A stretch of DNA of 64,000 bases, taken from Cordylochernes scorpioides. Taxonomy: Eukaryota; Arthropoda; Arachnida; Pseudoscorpiones; Chernetidae. The stretch spans positions 1,688,737 through 1,752,736 of the forward strand of contig CP092877.1 of the NCBI GenBank assembly GCA_030710605.1. The letters run 5' to 3'. Below are positions 21,736 through 33,385 of the stretch, in pieces. Below the pieces are notes generated by a model. It worked only from the letters and a program-made list of their open reading frames with translations. It did not search any database and had not been told where the DNA came from. Numbering within the stretch: the first letter of the stretch is position 1; each line of letters opens with the position of its first letter. The position numbers and the translations under genes were made by a program.

Positions 21736-22020
21736 CATCTTGACAGCTGCGAGGGCAGACTGTCGCTCGCAGTAGGTGATGAAGGCGTAGCCACGGTTCT
21801 GACAGGTCAAGGGATCCATCATGAGGCGTAGGTCCCAGATCTGGCCTGCCCGCTCAAACAGGGGGATAAGATCATCCTCAAATATTTCCTTGGGGATCTT
21901 GCCTACAAACACTTCGCAACCTGCGGGGGGCGGGGGACCTGTCCACCCGGGCGGGGGGCCCCCATACTTGCGCTGGCCTGTTGTCACATCCAAGCGGTAG
22001 CCTGTCCTGTCCAGGATGGC
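21736..22020 (-). CDS. SYNCRIP: SYNCRIP exon: linker and most of RRM1
   Basis: The exon begins AILDRTGYRLDVTTGQRKYG, the family-specific linker before RRM1. It continues through CEVFVGKIPKEIFEDDLIPL (RNP2) and NRGYAFITY (RNP1). Acceptor gtgggcag before 22020 and donor GTGAGC after 21736; 285 nt, phase 0 at both ends. The TGQRKYGGPP motif is the clearest single marker that this is hnRNP Q/R rather than another RRM protein. Confidence 0.95.
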
Positions 22021-22328
22021 CTGCCCACACACACCAGCACATAATCACCAAGATTTGGGGTCAACAAGTAGAGATGTCTATCTTGCTCTATCTTTTTTTT
22101 ATTAATAATATGAATGATATACCATTTAGACTTTTTTTTTTTCAGAATATTTATTGATTTGATAAGACCAGAGCCTCACACAATAAAACCACTCATGAAT
22201 AACCACCTCCATGAACCTTGTAAACCAAAAGTGATCCAAGGTGTTATGTATTCCCCCTGTGTACAAGTTATATGCGAATGAGAACTTTTGGCAACCTTCC
22301 AAATACTTCACCATAACCTAGTGTTTAC

Positions 22329-22565
22329 CTTTATCTTGGCCTCATCAGGTCCCTTGGGTGGCGAGGGGGGTGGTGGCATTAGCTGTTGTCATCTTGCTCT
22401 TCTGGCGGTAAGTTTTCATGACGCCACAGAGGAAGGCACTCTTGTTGGAGACATGCTCCAGGCTGGAGTCTGTGAACTCTCGCAGGACAGCCAGGGCTCC
22501 TTCTACTGGGAACTCCTTAAGGGCATCCAGAGCCCTCTCATCCAGATCAATGTACTCTAGCTTGC
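22329..22565 (-). CDS. SYNCRIP: SYNCRIP exon: N-terminal acidic domain, with an apparent one-base frameshift
   Basis: The exon encodes the conserved N-terminal unit of hnRNP Q/R: LDERALDALKEFPVEGALAV, then HVSNKSAFLCGVMKTYRQK. Acceptor tatgtgcag and donor GTAAAC. After TYRQK the frame stops early, while the conserved KGPDEAKIK that should follow is present in another frame. Removing one C from the CCCCCC run near 22377 restores it. The exon is 237 nt, one more than the 236 its phases require. The defect is therefore a base-level indel, probably a homopolymer error or rare allele. Confidence 0.9.
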
Positions 22566-23089
22566 CTGCACATACCCACACTTCTTTACAACCAAGTCTA
22601 CGTGGGGCTAAACTGAATCATCAGTTATGGGTAATATGGGTAGCAAAGTGACCTTAAGGCAATTGATGTTCTAAATGTTGTTTGTATGTGCAAAAGTCAA
22701 AACTGCTTTCACACATGAATAAAAGTAGTTGTCAACTTCTACCCACCATGATTATCATGGTCTATACCACGTGTACTAGAGATAATAATAAAAAAAAAAA
22801 TGTATAGCACGAGGATTAAAGTCACTTCCCTCACCCACAGACTAAATATTTGCAACGACTTTCGTCGCCTCCCGCACCCAAAGGGTTAAGATGCATAATG
22901 CTTATTGCATTATATGCATGATGCATTAGCTTATAAGATGCATCTAACAAAAAGAAGCTTCAGCGATATTTTAAAAATATAATTTGTCCAGGTTTTTAAG
23001 GTCCTCACTGTTCTTGACTTGATTTTAATGCCCACCACTCTGAAGGATACTTGGATACCCTGCACATAAAAATAAGGTGTCACACCCAC

Positions 23090-23226
23090 CTGTTTTAAAG
23101 ATTTCTTCTAAAGTTCTAACAACTTTGTCATGTAGACCGTAGTCTATAAGTCGGGCGGATTCCTCCGAGTGGTTGTCTGTAGACATTTGATTGTTGTTTA
23201 CTGTTTGGCAACAGCCTTCTGCCATC
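23090..23226 (-). CDS. SYNCRIP: SYNCRIP first coding exon
   Basis: The ATG at 23225-23223 lies one base after a good acceptor (gttgttgtttcag). The start codon is therefore at the head of an internal exon and the 5' UTR exon(s) lie further upstream. The encoded MAEGCCQTVNNNQ...SEESARLIDYGLHDKVVRTL ends EEIFKTG. This matches the helical N-terminal region of insect Syncrip, where an ...IYKTGKL motif joins the LDERALDAL unit. Donor CAG|GTGGGT; the exon leaves in phase 1. Confidence 0.85.
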
Positions 23227-24277
23227 CTGAAACAACAACAGTCACATCAACACCACCAATACCGGCATTAAAGGAAGTTTCAAAAATGAACATAAAAGAT
23301 ATCACAATGGGCCTGATTCCTATTCCACTAGTGAGGGCAAATACTCAAACAAAGCATTTCTAAGTGTAAAGGTCAAAGTGTTTTTACATTTTAGACATGT
23401 GGCATGATTACAATATTGGCAGCTACAAACCATGATTATCATGGTCTGTACCATGTGTGTCTGAGATATGTACTACTCTAGCCACAAATATACTCAAAAA
23501 CCTATGGACAATAATTAGTGAGAAGGAGAAGGAACATTCCTATCAAGACTTTCCTATCTTTCTTTAAGTACTGGTCTCTCCTGATTGCCTTATATCAGAA
23601 CTGGCAGTCATGTGTTATCTGTTCCCAGAACAGGATACAGAGAGCGTTCAGAACCAACAAGACCAAAATGTGGCATTTAACAAGAAGGGTTTGATAGTAA
23701 CAAAGTTCACTTATTTGTATTCATTAATTGTTGCCCCAACTTAATTTTCAATCTCAAAATTCTTACAAATTTATTTACTAAATGACGGGATAATGGACAG
23801 AATAACAGGCCTGAAATTCTAACAATTCAGTTGGTAAAAATACTTGCAAGAACCTGAATTAGGTGCTTCAAAACAATGAACTGATTACAGACATTACAGT
23901 AAAACACTAAAAATCACTTTTGTAAAATGACAAATGGCTTGAACTGAGCTAAGCTCCAGAAGGTGGTTTCTCATAGGTCTGCAGGGTACTGGAAAGAAGG
24001 TGAGGCAAGACCAAATGACCTGGATCATATTTTGCAACTGATAATATCTTGACGTTCCCATCAAATCTAACATTTTTTTTTATTCTCCAATAGAATTAAT
24101 ATATTCACACAGGCACTTTTTTCCCCTTCTTTCAATTTTACAAAGTTGTGATGAAATGCCTCAGCCTTGGTTGGATGACATCTTATGTAACAACTCTCTA
24201 TCTTGGCACCCTCTCTCCAGCTACACAGCTGACAAAAGTACTCAGTAATTATATTATTTATTATAAGACAATAGTAC
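23227..24277. other. Upstream of the SYNCRIP first coding exon
   Basis: AT-rich sequence that should be SYNCRIP intron or 5' flank. I cannot place the 5' UTR exon or a promoter. Confidence 0.5.
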
Positions 24278-24428
24278 TTCAGTACTTTTGTCTGAAGATG
24301 GTAACAACGCTGTTACTGAAACTTCACACACTATTTATTTATTTGGTCTTATTACCTTGTGTTTATAATCTATAATCCAAATTGTGCATTATCATTGTAT
24401 TTGGTCTTATTACCTTGTGTTTACAATT
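24278..24428 (+). repeat. Hairpin element family C
   Basis: The copy contains CTGAAGA (24292-24298), a TGGTAAC...GTTACT stem and GAAAC (24318-24322). TTCACACACTATTTATTTAT and GGTCTTATTACCTTGTGTTT follow. It ends TATAATCCAAATTGTGC, and the last part is repeated once more to 24428. Other copies: 26141, 26699, 50812, 56603, 58098, 59333, 63415 and 63688. Confidence 0.75.
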
Positions 24429-24572
24429 ATACAATATCATCAGTTCCATTTTTCACTCTTTCCAATGGAGAACAAATCTTTGTAAATCGGAACTACCTGC
24501 AGAATATAACACTTTGGACCTAAAGATGTGAATTCGCTTCCCTAATTTCTAAATATAAATATAAAATCACAG

Positions 24573-24798
24573 GAGGCCAACACAAATTCGCATTTACCGG
24601 GATCTTGTCCTATACCTTCTTGCCGATCTGTCAGTGGGTTGGGGTATCGGAGCGGCCTACAAGGCAGTGCAGTCCAGGTTGGACATGTTAGTGTGGAACG
24701 GAACGTTTCACAAGAGTGACATCCACAGCACCAAGGATCCTTCTGATGGGGAAGTTGAAGGCAAGTCCCACTTATTGTACTACTTCTGTTCAGTGTGA
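24573..24798 (+). CDS. Possible terminal exon of an unidentified gene
   Basis: A possible acceptor (aatcacag) is followed by an open frame to TGA at 24796-24798, with AATAAA six bases after the stop (24804-24809). The translation (for example RIYRDLVLYLLADLSVGWGI, then AAYKAVQSRLDMLVWNGTF) is not low-complexity. Base composition is richer in GC than its surroundings. I do not recognise the protein and no upstream exon was found. It could be a pseudogene fragment or a piece of a repeat. Confidence 0.25.
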
Positions 24799-25057
24799 CG
24801 TATAATAAAGTGCTAACCTTTGCATCCCTTTGAACTCACGTGTGTATAATTGTGACATTCGGTGTAACAGTGTCTTAAAGAGTAAAATAAATCATTTATT
24901 CTTTCTTTATCTTCTAAATTGATTTGTTTTCTTGCCATTGCATTTATTCACTTTGATTAAAATAGTATTTGTAATTTTTCCTTTGTTTAAAAATGTATTA
25001 AGGCAATTTTATCTACCGCTAAAATTTGATCATGCAACATTTTGAAAAAAAAAAGCC

Positions 25058-25232
25058 GGTTCAAAATCACTTTATTAGGTATCGCTCAACAAGAGCAACC
25101 TAGTTTATGATAATTGAAACAGTGAATAATATGTGGGATCACATATTAAACAAAATTTTAACGCGGGATTCAATCCCGGTTCATGACTGTCGGGAATCGA
25201 GGGTGTTACCCACTCGTCCACCGTCTATTTAA
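25058..25232 (-). mobile_element. tRNA-derived SINE-D copy
   Basis: The minus strand has a tRNA-like head: GGTGGACGAGTGGGTAACAC (A box region), then CTCGATTCCCGACA and a CGGGATTGAATCCCG T-arm. A body ending AGGTTGCTCTTGTTGAGCGA follows. A related copy is at 56102-56330 on the plus strand. Confidence 0.65.
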
Positions 25233-25545
25233 AAAAAAAAAAAGTCATAATGGTATCGATACCATTATTAATTAAAATAAATTACAATGGTATTTTCTAA
25301 AAGTATTATTTTAATTATATATTTGGTCATTATATAAAAATGTGATGAAATCATCCTTACTTTAATTCAACTGAAAGTTCAGATCCCTTGGGGTGAGGTT
25401 GGACTATTCTCAAAAATTATGCCTAGTACAAATATAACTTTAATCAAGGCAAAATTTTAATATGCCATCAAAATATAACTTTGAAGTGTGTGTTTCAGCA
25501 AAACAAATTTAAGAAGCACTAGTTTAGAAATAACTTTTTCTTATA

Positions 25546-25718
25546 CAGTCGAACTTGGATAATTCGAACCCCAAGGGACCATAAAAAAATTCGAATTATC
25601 CAAAAATTCGAATTAAAGATGTTTTGAATAAAGGCTTAAGGCTTCTAGGGACCAAGATAAATATTCGAATTAAAGAGGTTTTCGAATTAAAGAAGTTCGA
25701 ATTATCCAAGTTCTACTG
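25546..25718. mobile_element. Pogo/Tigger-like MITE, second family
   Basis: Inverted ends CAGTCGAACTTGGATAATTC and GAATTATCCAAGTTCTACTG are flanked by TA on both sides. Internal GAATTA motifs are repeated. The ends match the pogo/Tigger pattern (CAGTCGAACCT-type). No coding capacity. Confidence 0.82.
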
Positions 25719-26140
25719 TACTTCTTTTATTTTAGATTTGTCATTCCTACTCTGGAAACACCTAGACTTAGGACTATGGCCAGTGCTACTCCTTTCTCTC
25801 TCTGAGAGATTGTGAAGAAGCCCTTGAGCTATCTGGGCTGATAAGCCAACTTATCTACCCATACAGAGCTAAAATGTATCCAATGAAATATATTGTTCAT
25901 AATACGATGGAAATCTTGGCGTATATATTCCAAACTCATAGACCAATCAACAAAATGAGCATTCTTATTTACACTTCAGGTTGGAATCCTAGTTTTGGTG
26001 GCTACATTTTACTTCTGTGGTTGCTTCTTACTTATATCTTTTGAAGAAGCTGACTGGATATGTCCAACTTTAGGATCTACATCAAGTTTTTTAGTATTTG
26101 AACCCAATTGAGAGAGGCATTTCTTATCTAGTAGAGATTT

Positions 26141-26246
26141 TAAACACAAGGTAATAAGACCAAATCCAAATAAATAAATAGTGTGTTGGATTTGGTCTTA
26201 TTACCTTGTGTTTATAATCTATAATCCAAATTATGCCTTATCATAG
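26141..26246. repeat. Hairpin element family C, compact copy
   Basis: AACACAAGGTAATAAGACCA meets its own reverse complement TGGTCTTATTACCTTGTGTT head to head with almost no spacer. The family end TATAATCCAAATTATGCC follows. The central stem with the CTGANGA core is missing. Confidence 0.75.
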
Positions 26247-26698
26247 TAGAGATTTTAAAACTCAATTGCAATTTTTGCATGCTATAGTGTGAGGAGACCC
26301 TATTCAAATTACTATAAGATTGTGGGGTTGAGAAACTGCTGCCACATCTCAGGTTCGGCCATCATGGAATGCAATTTCACTCAGTTTGTCTCTGCCATCT
26401 ACCAATTCCAGACCACTCTTGAGATCTTCAAATCTATCTTTCCTTGTTTGACTCTCCCTTTGAGATGCATCCAGTATGGTCAATAAGCAATCTCTGCTCA
26501 TTACCTTCCAAGGATATATCACAAAAACTTTCCACCTATTTAATCTTGAGGATTATTCTAGTATATCAAATATCAAATGAGAGCTAATTTTCCTTTCAAT
26601 TCTTTGGTAATTGTCCAAGCTTCACATCCTTACAGAAGAATTGACCAAACAAAGCATTTTTAAATGATTTTCTTCAGTCTCATATTTACATCTTTCTC

Positions 26699-26846
26699 AA
26701 TAAACACAAGGTAATAATAAAGCTGGACAACACGTAAAGTAAGATGAGTTTCTTTTAATACAAGGTAATAAGACCATTTATTTATTTCGATTTGGTCTTA
26801 TTACCTTATGTTTATAATCTATAACCCAAATTGTGCCTTATCTTTC
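26699..26846. repeat. Hairpin element family C, two partial copies
   Basis: One half (ACACAAGGTAATAATAAAGC) is followed by a second, inverted pair (ACAAGGTAATAAGACCAT ... GGTCTTATTACCTTATGTTT). Confidence 0.7.
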
Positions 26847-27304
26847 TCAATAGTTATTTATTACTTCAAGAAGCATCATATACCTTTGCCATCATTCCAT
26901 GTCCATCAGTCCATCATTAATGACTGTGTATGGAATAAAACTTGACTGGCAAAAGACAAAATGAGGTGATGAATGTAAAATTCCAGTGATGGTATTAAAT
27001 CGAAATCCAAGTTGACTTTTATACAAATCATTTCATATAGACAATTGGTGAGGGGCAATGGTCCCAAAACTGATTTACCACTACCCCAAGTTACAACAGG
27101 AATGAAGTCCCCTTGTGTTTCCCACAACCTCTACTGGCTTGATTCTAGGATTGACAAAAGCTGAGATTTGGGTACAACACTATAGCTAGTCAGTCAGACA
27201 AGGTTGGACTTGAGCAAATTTGACTTTAGCCATGCCTTAGTCTGTACGCCTTTTGTCTATCTTGGGTAGTAAGTTCTAAAATATTAATTTTAATGAAAAT
27301 ATAT
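26847..27304. other. No recognised feature
   Basis: AT-rich non-coding sequence without matches elsewhere in the window. Confidence 0.5.
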
Positions 27305-27363
27305 CTTCTTTCTGATCTCCACTCAATCATATCAGGATGTCAAGCTTGTAAAGCTTGAGACTT
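27305..27363 (-). mobile_element. SINE-B 3' fragment
   Basis: CTTTCTGATCTCCACTCAAT followed by a CAAGCTTGTAAAGCTTG variant matches the 3' end of SINE-B in reverse orientation. It is heavily truncated. Confidence 0.6.
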
Positions 27364-27773
27364 TTGATGATGTCTGCTGGGGATGAGTAGAGCTCATCAA
27401 TGGACGAGTCAATACAGTCAATAATGTGTTTTAATGTGTAATTTTAAACAAATTAATGTGTTTTCACCCAAAATATTATCACTTATAGTTTATTTTTATG
27501 CGTGTTGTGTGGTGAAACATAAATAGATAAGAGACATTTGTGCTAAAAATACAATATTATTTAAATATTCAACATATATTTTTAGAAGAATCCTACGGTT
27601 GTTCCAAGATAATATGATTGGTAGACTGGTTCTATTTTTAAAAGCCTGAATTCAATCTAACATAAACTAGCCTGATATAATAGTGAATTGATTGACTGAT
27701 ATATACAGTCTATCCAATTTAAGTGACATCCCAAGAGATTCATGGTAAACGGATTGCGGATTTCGACAATTTA

Positions 27774-27904
27774 GAAAGAGGGGATCATATATCGCCGCGA
27801 CTCTTTTTACACTATAGTTAGCTGAAGAAGGGCTTGCCCGAAAACTTACTTTAATCGCGTTAATAAAAAAGAGTTGCGGCGATATATGATCCCCTCTTTC
27901 TAAA
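27774..27904. repeat. Hairpin element with CTGAAGA/GAAA core
   Basis: Arms of about 36 bp (AGAAAGAGGGGATCATATAT and complement) flank an asymmetric centre. The centre holds CTGAAGA (27822-27828), the stem GGGC TT GCCC and GAAAA (27840-27844). Confidence 0.75.
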
Positions 27905-28619
27905 TCCCAAGAGATCAATCTTTCGGTTAAATTAAAGTAAGTTAGATGATTTAATCACAACATTCACAGCTAGTGGGTATTTTTCTAGGATAAACAAATA
28001 TGTAATTAAATAATAATTTTCTAAAATACTTTTATATGGTGGTGCTTATCTATACTTTTATATTGAAAAGGGCGTACCTGGATCTCTCTCTGTAAAAAAA
28101 AAAAATAATAATAATTTTTTCTCAAAATATTTCGAGATCGCTCCCTCTTTATCAATTTATTGCATAAAATACTGTTGTGTAATTTTAATTATTAATGTGA
28201 ATTTTTGATACCAATATTGGGTATTCTTTATTTCATTTTTTTCAGAGTGTTTCATGATTACCTTTAACTGATGGATAAAATTGTATTAATACATTTGTGA
28301 ACAAAGGAAAAATAATTTAAATATTATTTTAATATAATTTTGAATAAATGCAAAATGGTAAGAAAAAGTGGATATGTTTAGAAAATAAAGAAAAGGCTCC
28401 AAGACACCTATTGTTTACATCGGTGAAAGTTAGGTCTATATCAGCATCATTGGCGCAGATTTTGTGACGCATTTTAAGACTTTTAAGCACAGTGTGCGTA
28501 CACTATGTGCCCGCTTTGCCAAAGTATTGTATTTTCAGCAAAAGAGTTGTATTTAAAAATAATTATCTAATAGGTTAAAATTTGATTTTAAAAATAGGTC
28601 AAATTATAGATGGTGTCAA
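27905..28619. other. No recognised feature
   Basis: AT-rich sequence with simple A/T tracts; no gene or window-internal repeat is seen. Confidence 0.5.
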
Positions 28620-28980
28620 CTCCGCCTTTGCCGGTCCCAAGCCCGGATGTAAAAGGAGGAGGGGGAGCAGTAACAAGCTCACTAAAAAACCTGGGCTCAG
28701 CTGGCCCGGCTGATAGTACCCTGTAAGGGCTCCTAATCTAAGGATACAGGATGAGCAGCGTTTGTATTCCATGTTAGGAGAGGCTGCACATGGCGTCTGT
28801 TCCTCATGTCAGAGGCGGCCATTTCTTTTGGAGCTAAGTTGGCCTGCCACTGAGTAGTGCTCACAATCTTAATGACAAAGGCAGACGCATTCTACTTCAC
28901 CCAGTCATGATGTTTGTCAAATACCATCAAGGGTCACAACTTGATACCCTAATGATTGAGTGGAGATAAGAAAGAAGAAG
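28620..28980 (+). mobile_element. SINE-B full-length copy
   Basis: Starts CTCCGCCTTTGCCGGTCCCA and ends GATTGAGTGGAGATAAGAAA with a GAAGAAGA tail. It is colinear with 15290-15646. I could not define a target duplication. Confidence 0.88.
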
Positions 28981-29439
28981 ATTAATTTGACTGATTTTTA
29001 AAATCAAATTTTGACATGTTAGATGATTGTTTAAATACAATATTTTTTCTGAGAATACACTACTTTGGCATGATGGCACAGCAGCCATAGTTAGTGTAGA
29101 CACGCTGTGTTGTCTTAAAATGTGTCGCAAAATCAGCTCCACCGATGGATGTTTTAGGCCTAACTTTAGTGGCTGCTAAATTACTGATTGTAAACAAATG
29201 TCTTAGAACCTTTTCCTTTTATTTTCTAAATTTATTCGCTTTTTTCCTATTGCATTTATTTACTTATATTGATATAGTATTTGTAATTTTTCCTTTGTTC
29301 CCAAATTTATTAATGCAATTTTATCCATCACTTAAAGGTAATCATGAAACTTTCAGAAAAAAATTTAAATAAAAAAGTTCCAATATGGTATATCTATATA
29401 TATAATTCACATAATAATTAAATAATATAATAATATTTT

Positions 29440-29515
29440 TATCGGTGGAAGGGCGGTCTAAACTATTGGTTTTTGACCAATACAATCCGGGATGGAATCC
29501 CACGCATTTGACACT
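29440..29515 (+). repeat. tRNA-like remnant
   Basis: CGGTGGAAGGGCGGTCTAAA followed by a CCGGGATGGAATCCCACG T-arm-like hairpin suggests a decayed tRNA-derived SINE head. I found no complete cloverleaf. Confidence 0.3.
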
Positions 29516-29764
29516 TTTTCCTAATTAAAATAAAAATGCTCCATTGGTTCCCGATTCTTGCAAAAGTCCAACCCCACCAGCGAGTACAAGTAACCAAATG
29601 GGGCTCTGGCACATTTGTAAGTGCAAAAGTCGAACTGCTTTTCACATGTGTAGAAAATGAAACCAACTTTATTGACTTCTAGTCAACAATGATACAAAAA
29701 AAGTTCCAATAAAATATAGATATAAACAATAGACACAATACAAACAATATTTGAATGTAATTCT

Positions 29765-30060
29765 ACTGTCCTATAAGCTTATGTCCATAGTTTACTTGAA
29801 AACCATTTCTAAGATTCCATCCTTCAGTGTAGCATATAAAAGCAGAATAATCCAATACAGTATTAGAGCTCTGAGAAGCGGTCTGGTGGATTAAATTGGC
29901 GAAACCGCTGGGAGGGTTCACCACTGATGAGCCAAGCCCACCCAATATATTTTTTTCATCGCAGTAAGGACAGTAGAAGTTCGTTTTATGTATAAAAGAA
30001 ACATTCGCGCTTTTAAATCCTTTTATTTTATATAAACAATAGAATTTAAACAAATAAGTG
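29765..30060 (+). repeat. Element family E with permuted hammerhead-like core
   Basis: The copy contains TTGGC-GAAAC (29896-29905), then CTGATGA-GCCAA (29924-29935), in a body ending CGCAGTAAGGACAGTAGAAG. TTGGC and GCCAA pair, bringing GAAA and CUGAUGA together. Related copies: 55321, 59756, 62525 and 63000, with a remnant near 17610. Confidence 0.7.
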
Positions 30061-30564
30061 TAGACATGTGATGCACTTACAGTAAAATCAGTCGCTAACT
30101 TCTACCCACCATGATTATCATAGCCTGTATCACATGTACTAGGAATAATATTTTTAAAAAAGGAAATTTAATAAAATTATTTTAATTATATATTTGGTTA
30201 TCCTAGACAATGTTGTCCACTGGCAGTGAATGTTGTGATGAAAACATCTAACTTTAATTCAACCAAAAGTTCTGATCCCTAGGAGTGTATGTGATCATGA
30301 TGGATGCACCCCACCTATTTACACACGATGCCTTAAGATGCACTGAATTGCTGTGGTTTAATGTGACTTCATACATCTTCCTGAACTAAAAAATGTAAAA
30401 CTTCGGCAAAACTAGGGTTCTGCCCATATTTTTTGGTAATAATTAGATATCTTTTCAGTGGTAATTACAGATTTAGTGTTGATTTGATATTTTTTTATAT
30501 ACAAATTTATATGCATAAAAATGATTAAAAATTTTTTAAAAGGGTCAGGTGTTGGTATTAAAAT

Positions 30565-30715
30565 TAAAAAAGGCATATTCTGACCACGAGCGCCATCTAG
30601 TGGAACAGAAATCATGGAACAAACTAAATCAACGTTTAGTTGATTTCTGTTTCACTAGATGGCGCTCTGCCATCTAAAAAGCTCATGTGCTCATAGTCAA
30701 GATATGCCTTTTTGA
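30565..30715. repeat. Hairpin element with GCGCCATCTAGTG arms
   Basis: GAGCGCCATCTAGTGGAACA pairs with TTTCACTAGATGGCGCTC. The outer parts (AGGCATATTCTGA and TCAAGATATGCCT) also pair. A half copy lies directly after the second gap at about 49640-49665. Confidence 0.7.
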
Positions 30716-30816
30716 TTATAAATTTATATATTTTGGGTATAAACCTGAGGAAGGTGTAGTGTGATAAACCACTGAAGGCAGGTTAGTGCTGTTTGGTGGC
30801 ATCTTTGTAAAAATAT

Positions 30817-31051
30817 TGTCAAGCGGCTCAGCGGTTCCAACCACGAGGCCCCATGGGACGCCTGTCAATCATCCCTGGACACCGGGTGTGAGGGGTTCGC
30901 GGAATTTGCCCGCCGGGGGGTAGCTGACATCCCTCATTAGGATTATCTTTTAACTTGGAGTAAGTTGTACTCCCTCTCTCTACCTATAAATACCCCTTAT
31001 AATAAATTAATTATTCCCAAATTTGCCCTTGCTTTATTTATCTCCTCAACA
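30817..31051 (+). mobile_element. Solo LTR related to the gypsy element
   Basis: The 235-bp unit starts TGTCAAGCGGCTCAGCGGTT and ends GCTTTATTTATCTCCTCAACA-like. It is flanked by ATAT on both sides. It resembles the reverse complement of the LTR at 35079-35340 (shared TGTCAATCATCCCTGGACC and AATTATTCCCAAATTTGCCC). No internal region is attached, so it is a recombination remnant. Confidence 0.8.
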
Positions 31052-31280
31052 ATATATACCACTTCAAACCACTGATACTTTTTGAAAATCCTTTTTTAAC
31101 ATGGCACAGCAAACAAAGTGCTTATATCCTTTCCCTGATGTAATAAAGACAATTCCCTGATGGAATCATAAAATGAGTCGAAACGAAAAAAAAAAACTTC
31201 CATCATCATAATGGGGGTTTCTCCTTTTTGTTAGAAACTTAGTAATATACCAACTCTCTCTGCTCAATAGGGATGATGTA

Positions 31281-31436
31281 CAGTAGAACCTCCATGAGAG
31301 GACACTCACGCTAGAGGACAACTCTCTACAAAGGACAGTTTCCATTTGCAAAATTACCATTTTAACTATTTAGTAACTCTCCCTAAAGGACACTTTGGCT
31401 TTGCAATTAGGTGTCTTTTACAGGGAGGTTCTACTG
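31281..31436. mobile_element. Pogo/Tigger-like MITE
   Basis: CAGTAGAACCTCCATGAGAG and AGGGAGGTTCTACTG ends; same near-palindromic family as 20071-20245. TA precedes the left end. Confidence 0.82.
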
Positions 31437-33295
31437 GTTTAGTTAAAAAAAGAACATTCATTTCAAAAGTTAACAACTGCCAAATTATTTCAATTAAAGT
31501 GATCTTGCCCAGTGCCGTGCCAAGCTGCTTCTTTGCTCAGTCTATATCATTTTTACCAAGATGCAATTAAAAGAAAGGCAATTCTGTGAATATATTATTT
31601 TCAAATTTCTTTCTCTAAAAAATATAAGCGATGTATATAGGCAATATAGCGGAATATATATTTCTTTTTTGTTGTTGTGTGTTGAATATATACAGCATTT
31701 TCCTTTCTTCTCCCATAACTTAACCTGTATGTAGAATTGAGAGCAGGAGAATACCTATAACCTCTACGTATATAATATATGAGAATAATTATAGCTCTAT
31801 ATATTCTAAGAGATACATAAATTTATAATTTCATATTTCTTTCTCACTATTTTTCCACTCAGTTGCTGTATCTCTAAGGAAAATCTGTGTATATAAGACT
31901 AAATGTCTTATAAAGGTATTGATTGATTGAACAGGGATGATGGAAAGTAACTTAATAGTACAATGTAATAGAGTTGAAAATCAGGCATTTTTATTACATT
32001 TCTTAACACTTTTTAATACAAACTCCTTAAAACCTCAAATATATAGAGTAGGAACTATGGGTCAATAATATATATGTCAAGGCCCTTGAATCAAGCAATT
32101 TTAAATCGGGGTCACATTTTTTTCCTAAGCTAAATGAATATGGGAAAACCAAAAAAAAAAGTATCCTCACAACGGCAATCTATTGACAGGTTTATTCGTA
32201 TTTATATAAACACATGTTCAAACACAATTGACATTGATTTAATTGAAGTTAAATGCAATAAGGTGTGTTTGTGTACAAATGTAACGTTTGCCGCCAAACG
32301 TGCTAAAATGTTTGCCGCCATTTTGTTGACAATATTCGAGTAATATTGTTACACGTTATGTCATATCTACAAAGGCATTCTGAATAACACTTGAGGCAAT
32401 ACTTACTTTCTATACATGACTTGTGCGTATATTTATTATTAATTTCTTTGAAATGTTTAGGCCCAACTTGAATGTCTTTAGGGCAAAGTTGTGAAAGTTA
32501 GTTTATTTAACAAATAAATAAATGTCATTCCTTATATCTTCGAAGAGAGGCCAGAACTTACCTAATCTGATATTTATTAATTAAGTTTTTAGGAAACCTC
32601 CTTACCTTTAATGGATAATTAATGAAAAACTAGTCTATATGTAGAACGTATTTTTACAGACATTATATCATGACAACGTGATTGACCCCTGCTACGGGGA
32701 TGCCCCAGTCAATTCAGCGCTCTCTCATCTCATTAAACAAAAAAAAAAAAAACATATACCTCAATCTAAATATCTAATAAGAAAACAACCACACATAACA
32801 AAATATAGTGGTATTTATTTATATTTTATTTTTAATATATATATGCTTTTTGTGTATATAAAAGAAATTAAACTTTCATATTTTGATCACTTAATACCAA
32901 AACGATGATAACTAATAGAGGATAGGGTTAAATTAGAGTTTAAAAAAGGGTTTAAAAGTAAAAGGGTTAAATAAATAAAAGTCAGTTATTAGTTATAAAT
33001 TTTTCAATTTTTAATTTGAGTGAGAATTAACAAATGTAATTAATGTGTATAATGGACATTTTTCGTTTAATAAATTATTAAGAGGGGGGACATTTTATAT
33101 TTCATTTAGGATATATTTTTTTAATATTTGCACTTTTGAGACAATATTTTTAAGATTGATAGTTAGTATTTTTAGATTTAATAGCAAAATTTTGAAATTT
33201 ACAAAACGATATTTCAAAGTTTAAAATCGGCATTTGAAAATTTTAAAGTTACTTTTTCAAATGTAAAATAATATATTGTAATGTAGAAAATTTAT
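31437..33295. other. No recognised gene; AT-rich
   Basis: Long AT-rich stretch. A small inverted motif (TTGACCCCTGCTACGGGG ... CCCCAGTCAA, about 32681-32711) stands out by GC content but could not be assigned. Confidence 0.5.
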
Positions 33296-33385
33296 AAGAA
33301 AGCCAAACTTCAGGCTGACACAGAAATTTATTTAAGGCACAAGCTCAAACTAAAATTGATTTTATATAAACGTTCTTCCCTGATT

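Noticed and set aside
25140-25232. Possible tRNA gene
   Set aside because: Only A-box and T-arm-like parts are present, with no acceptor stem, and a second dispersed copy shares a non-tRNA body, so it is a SINE head.
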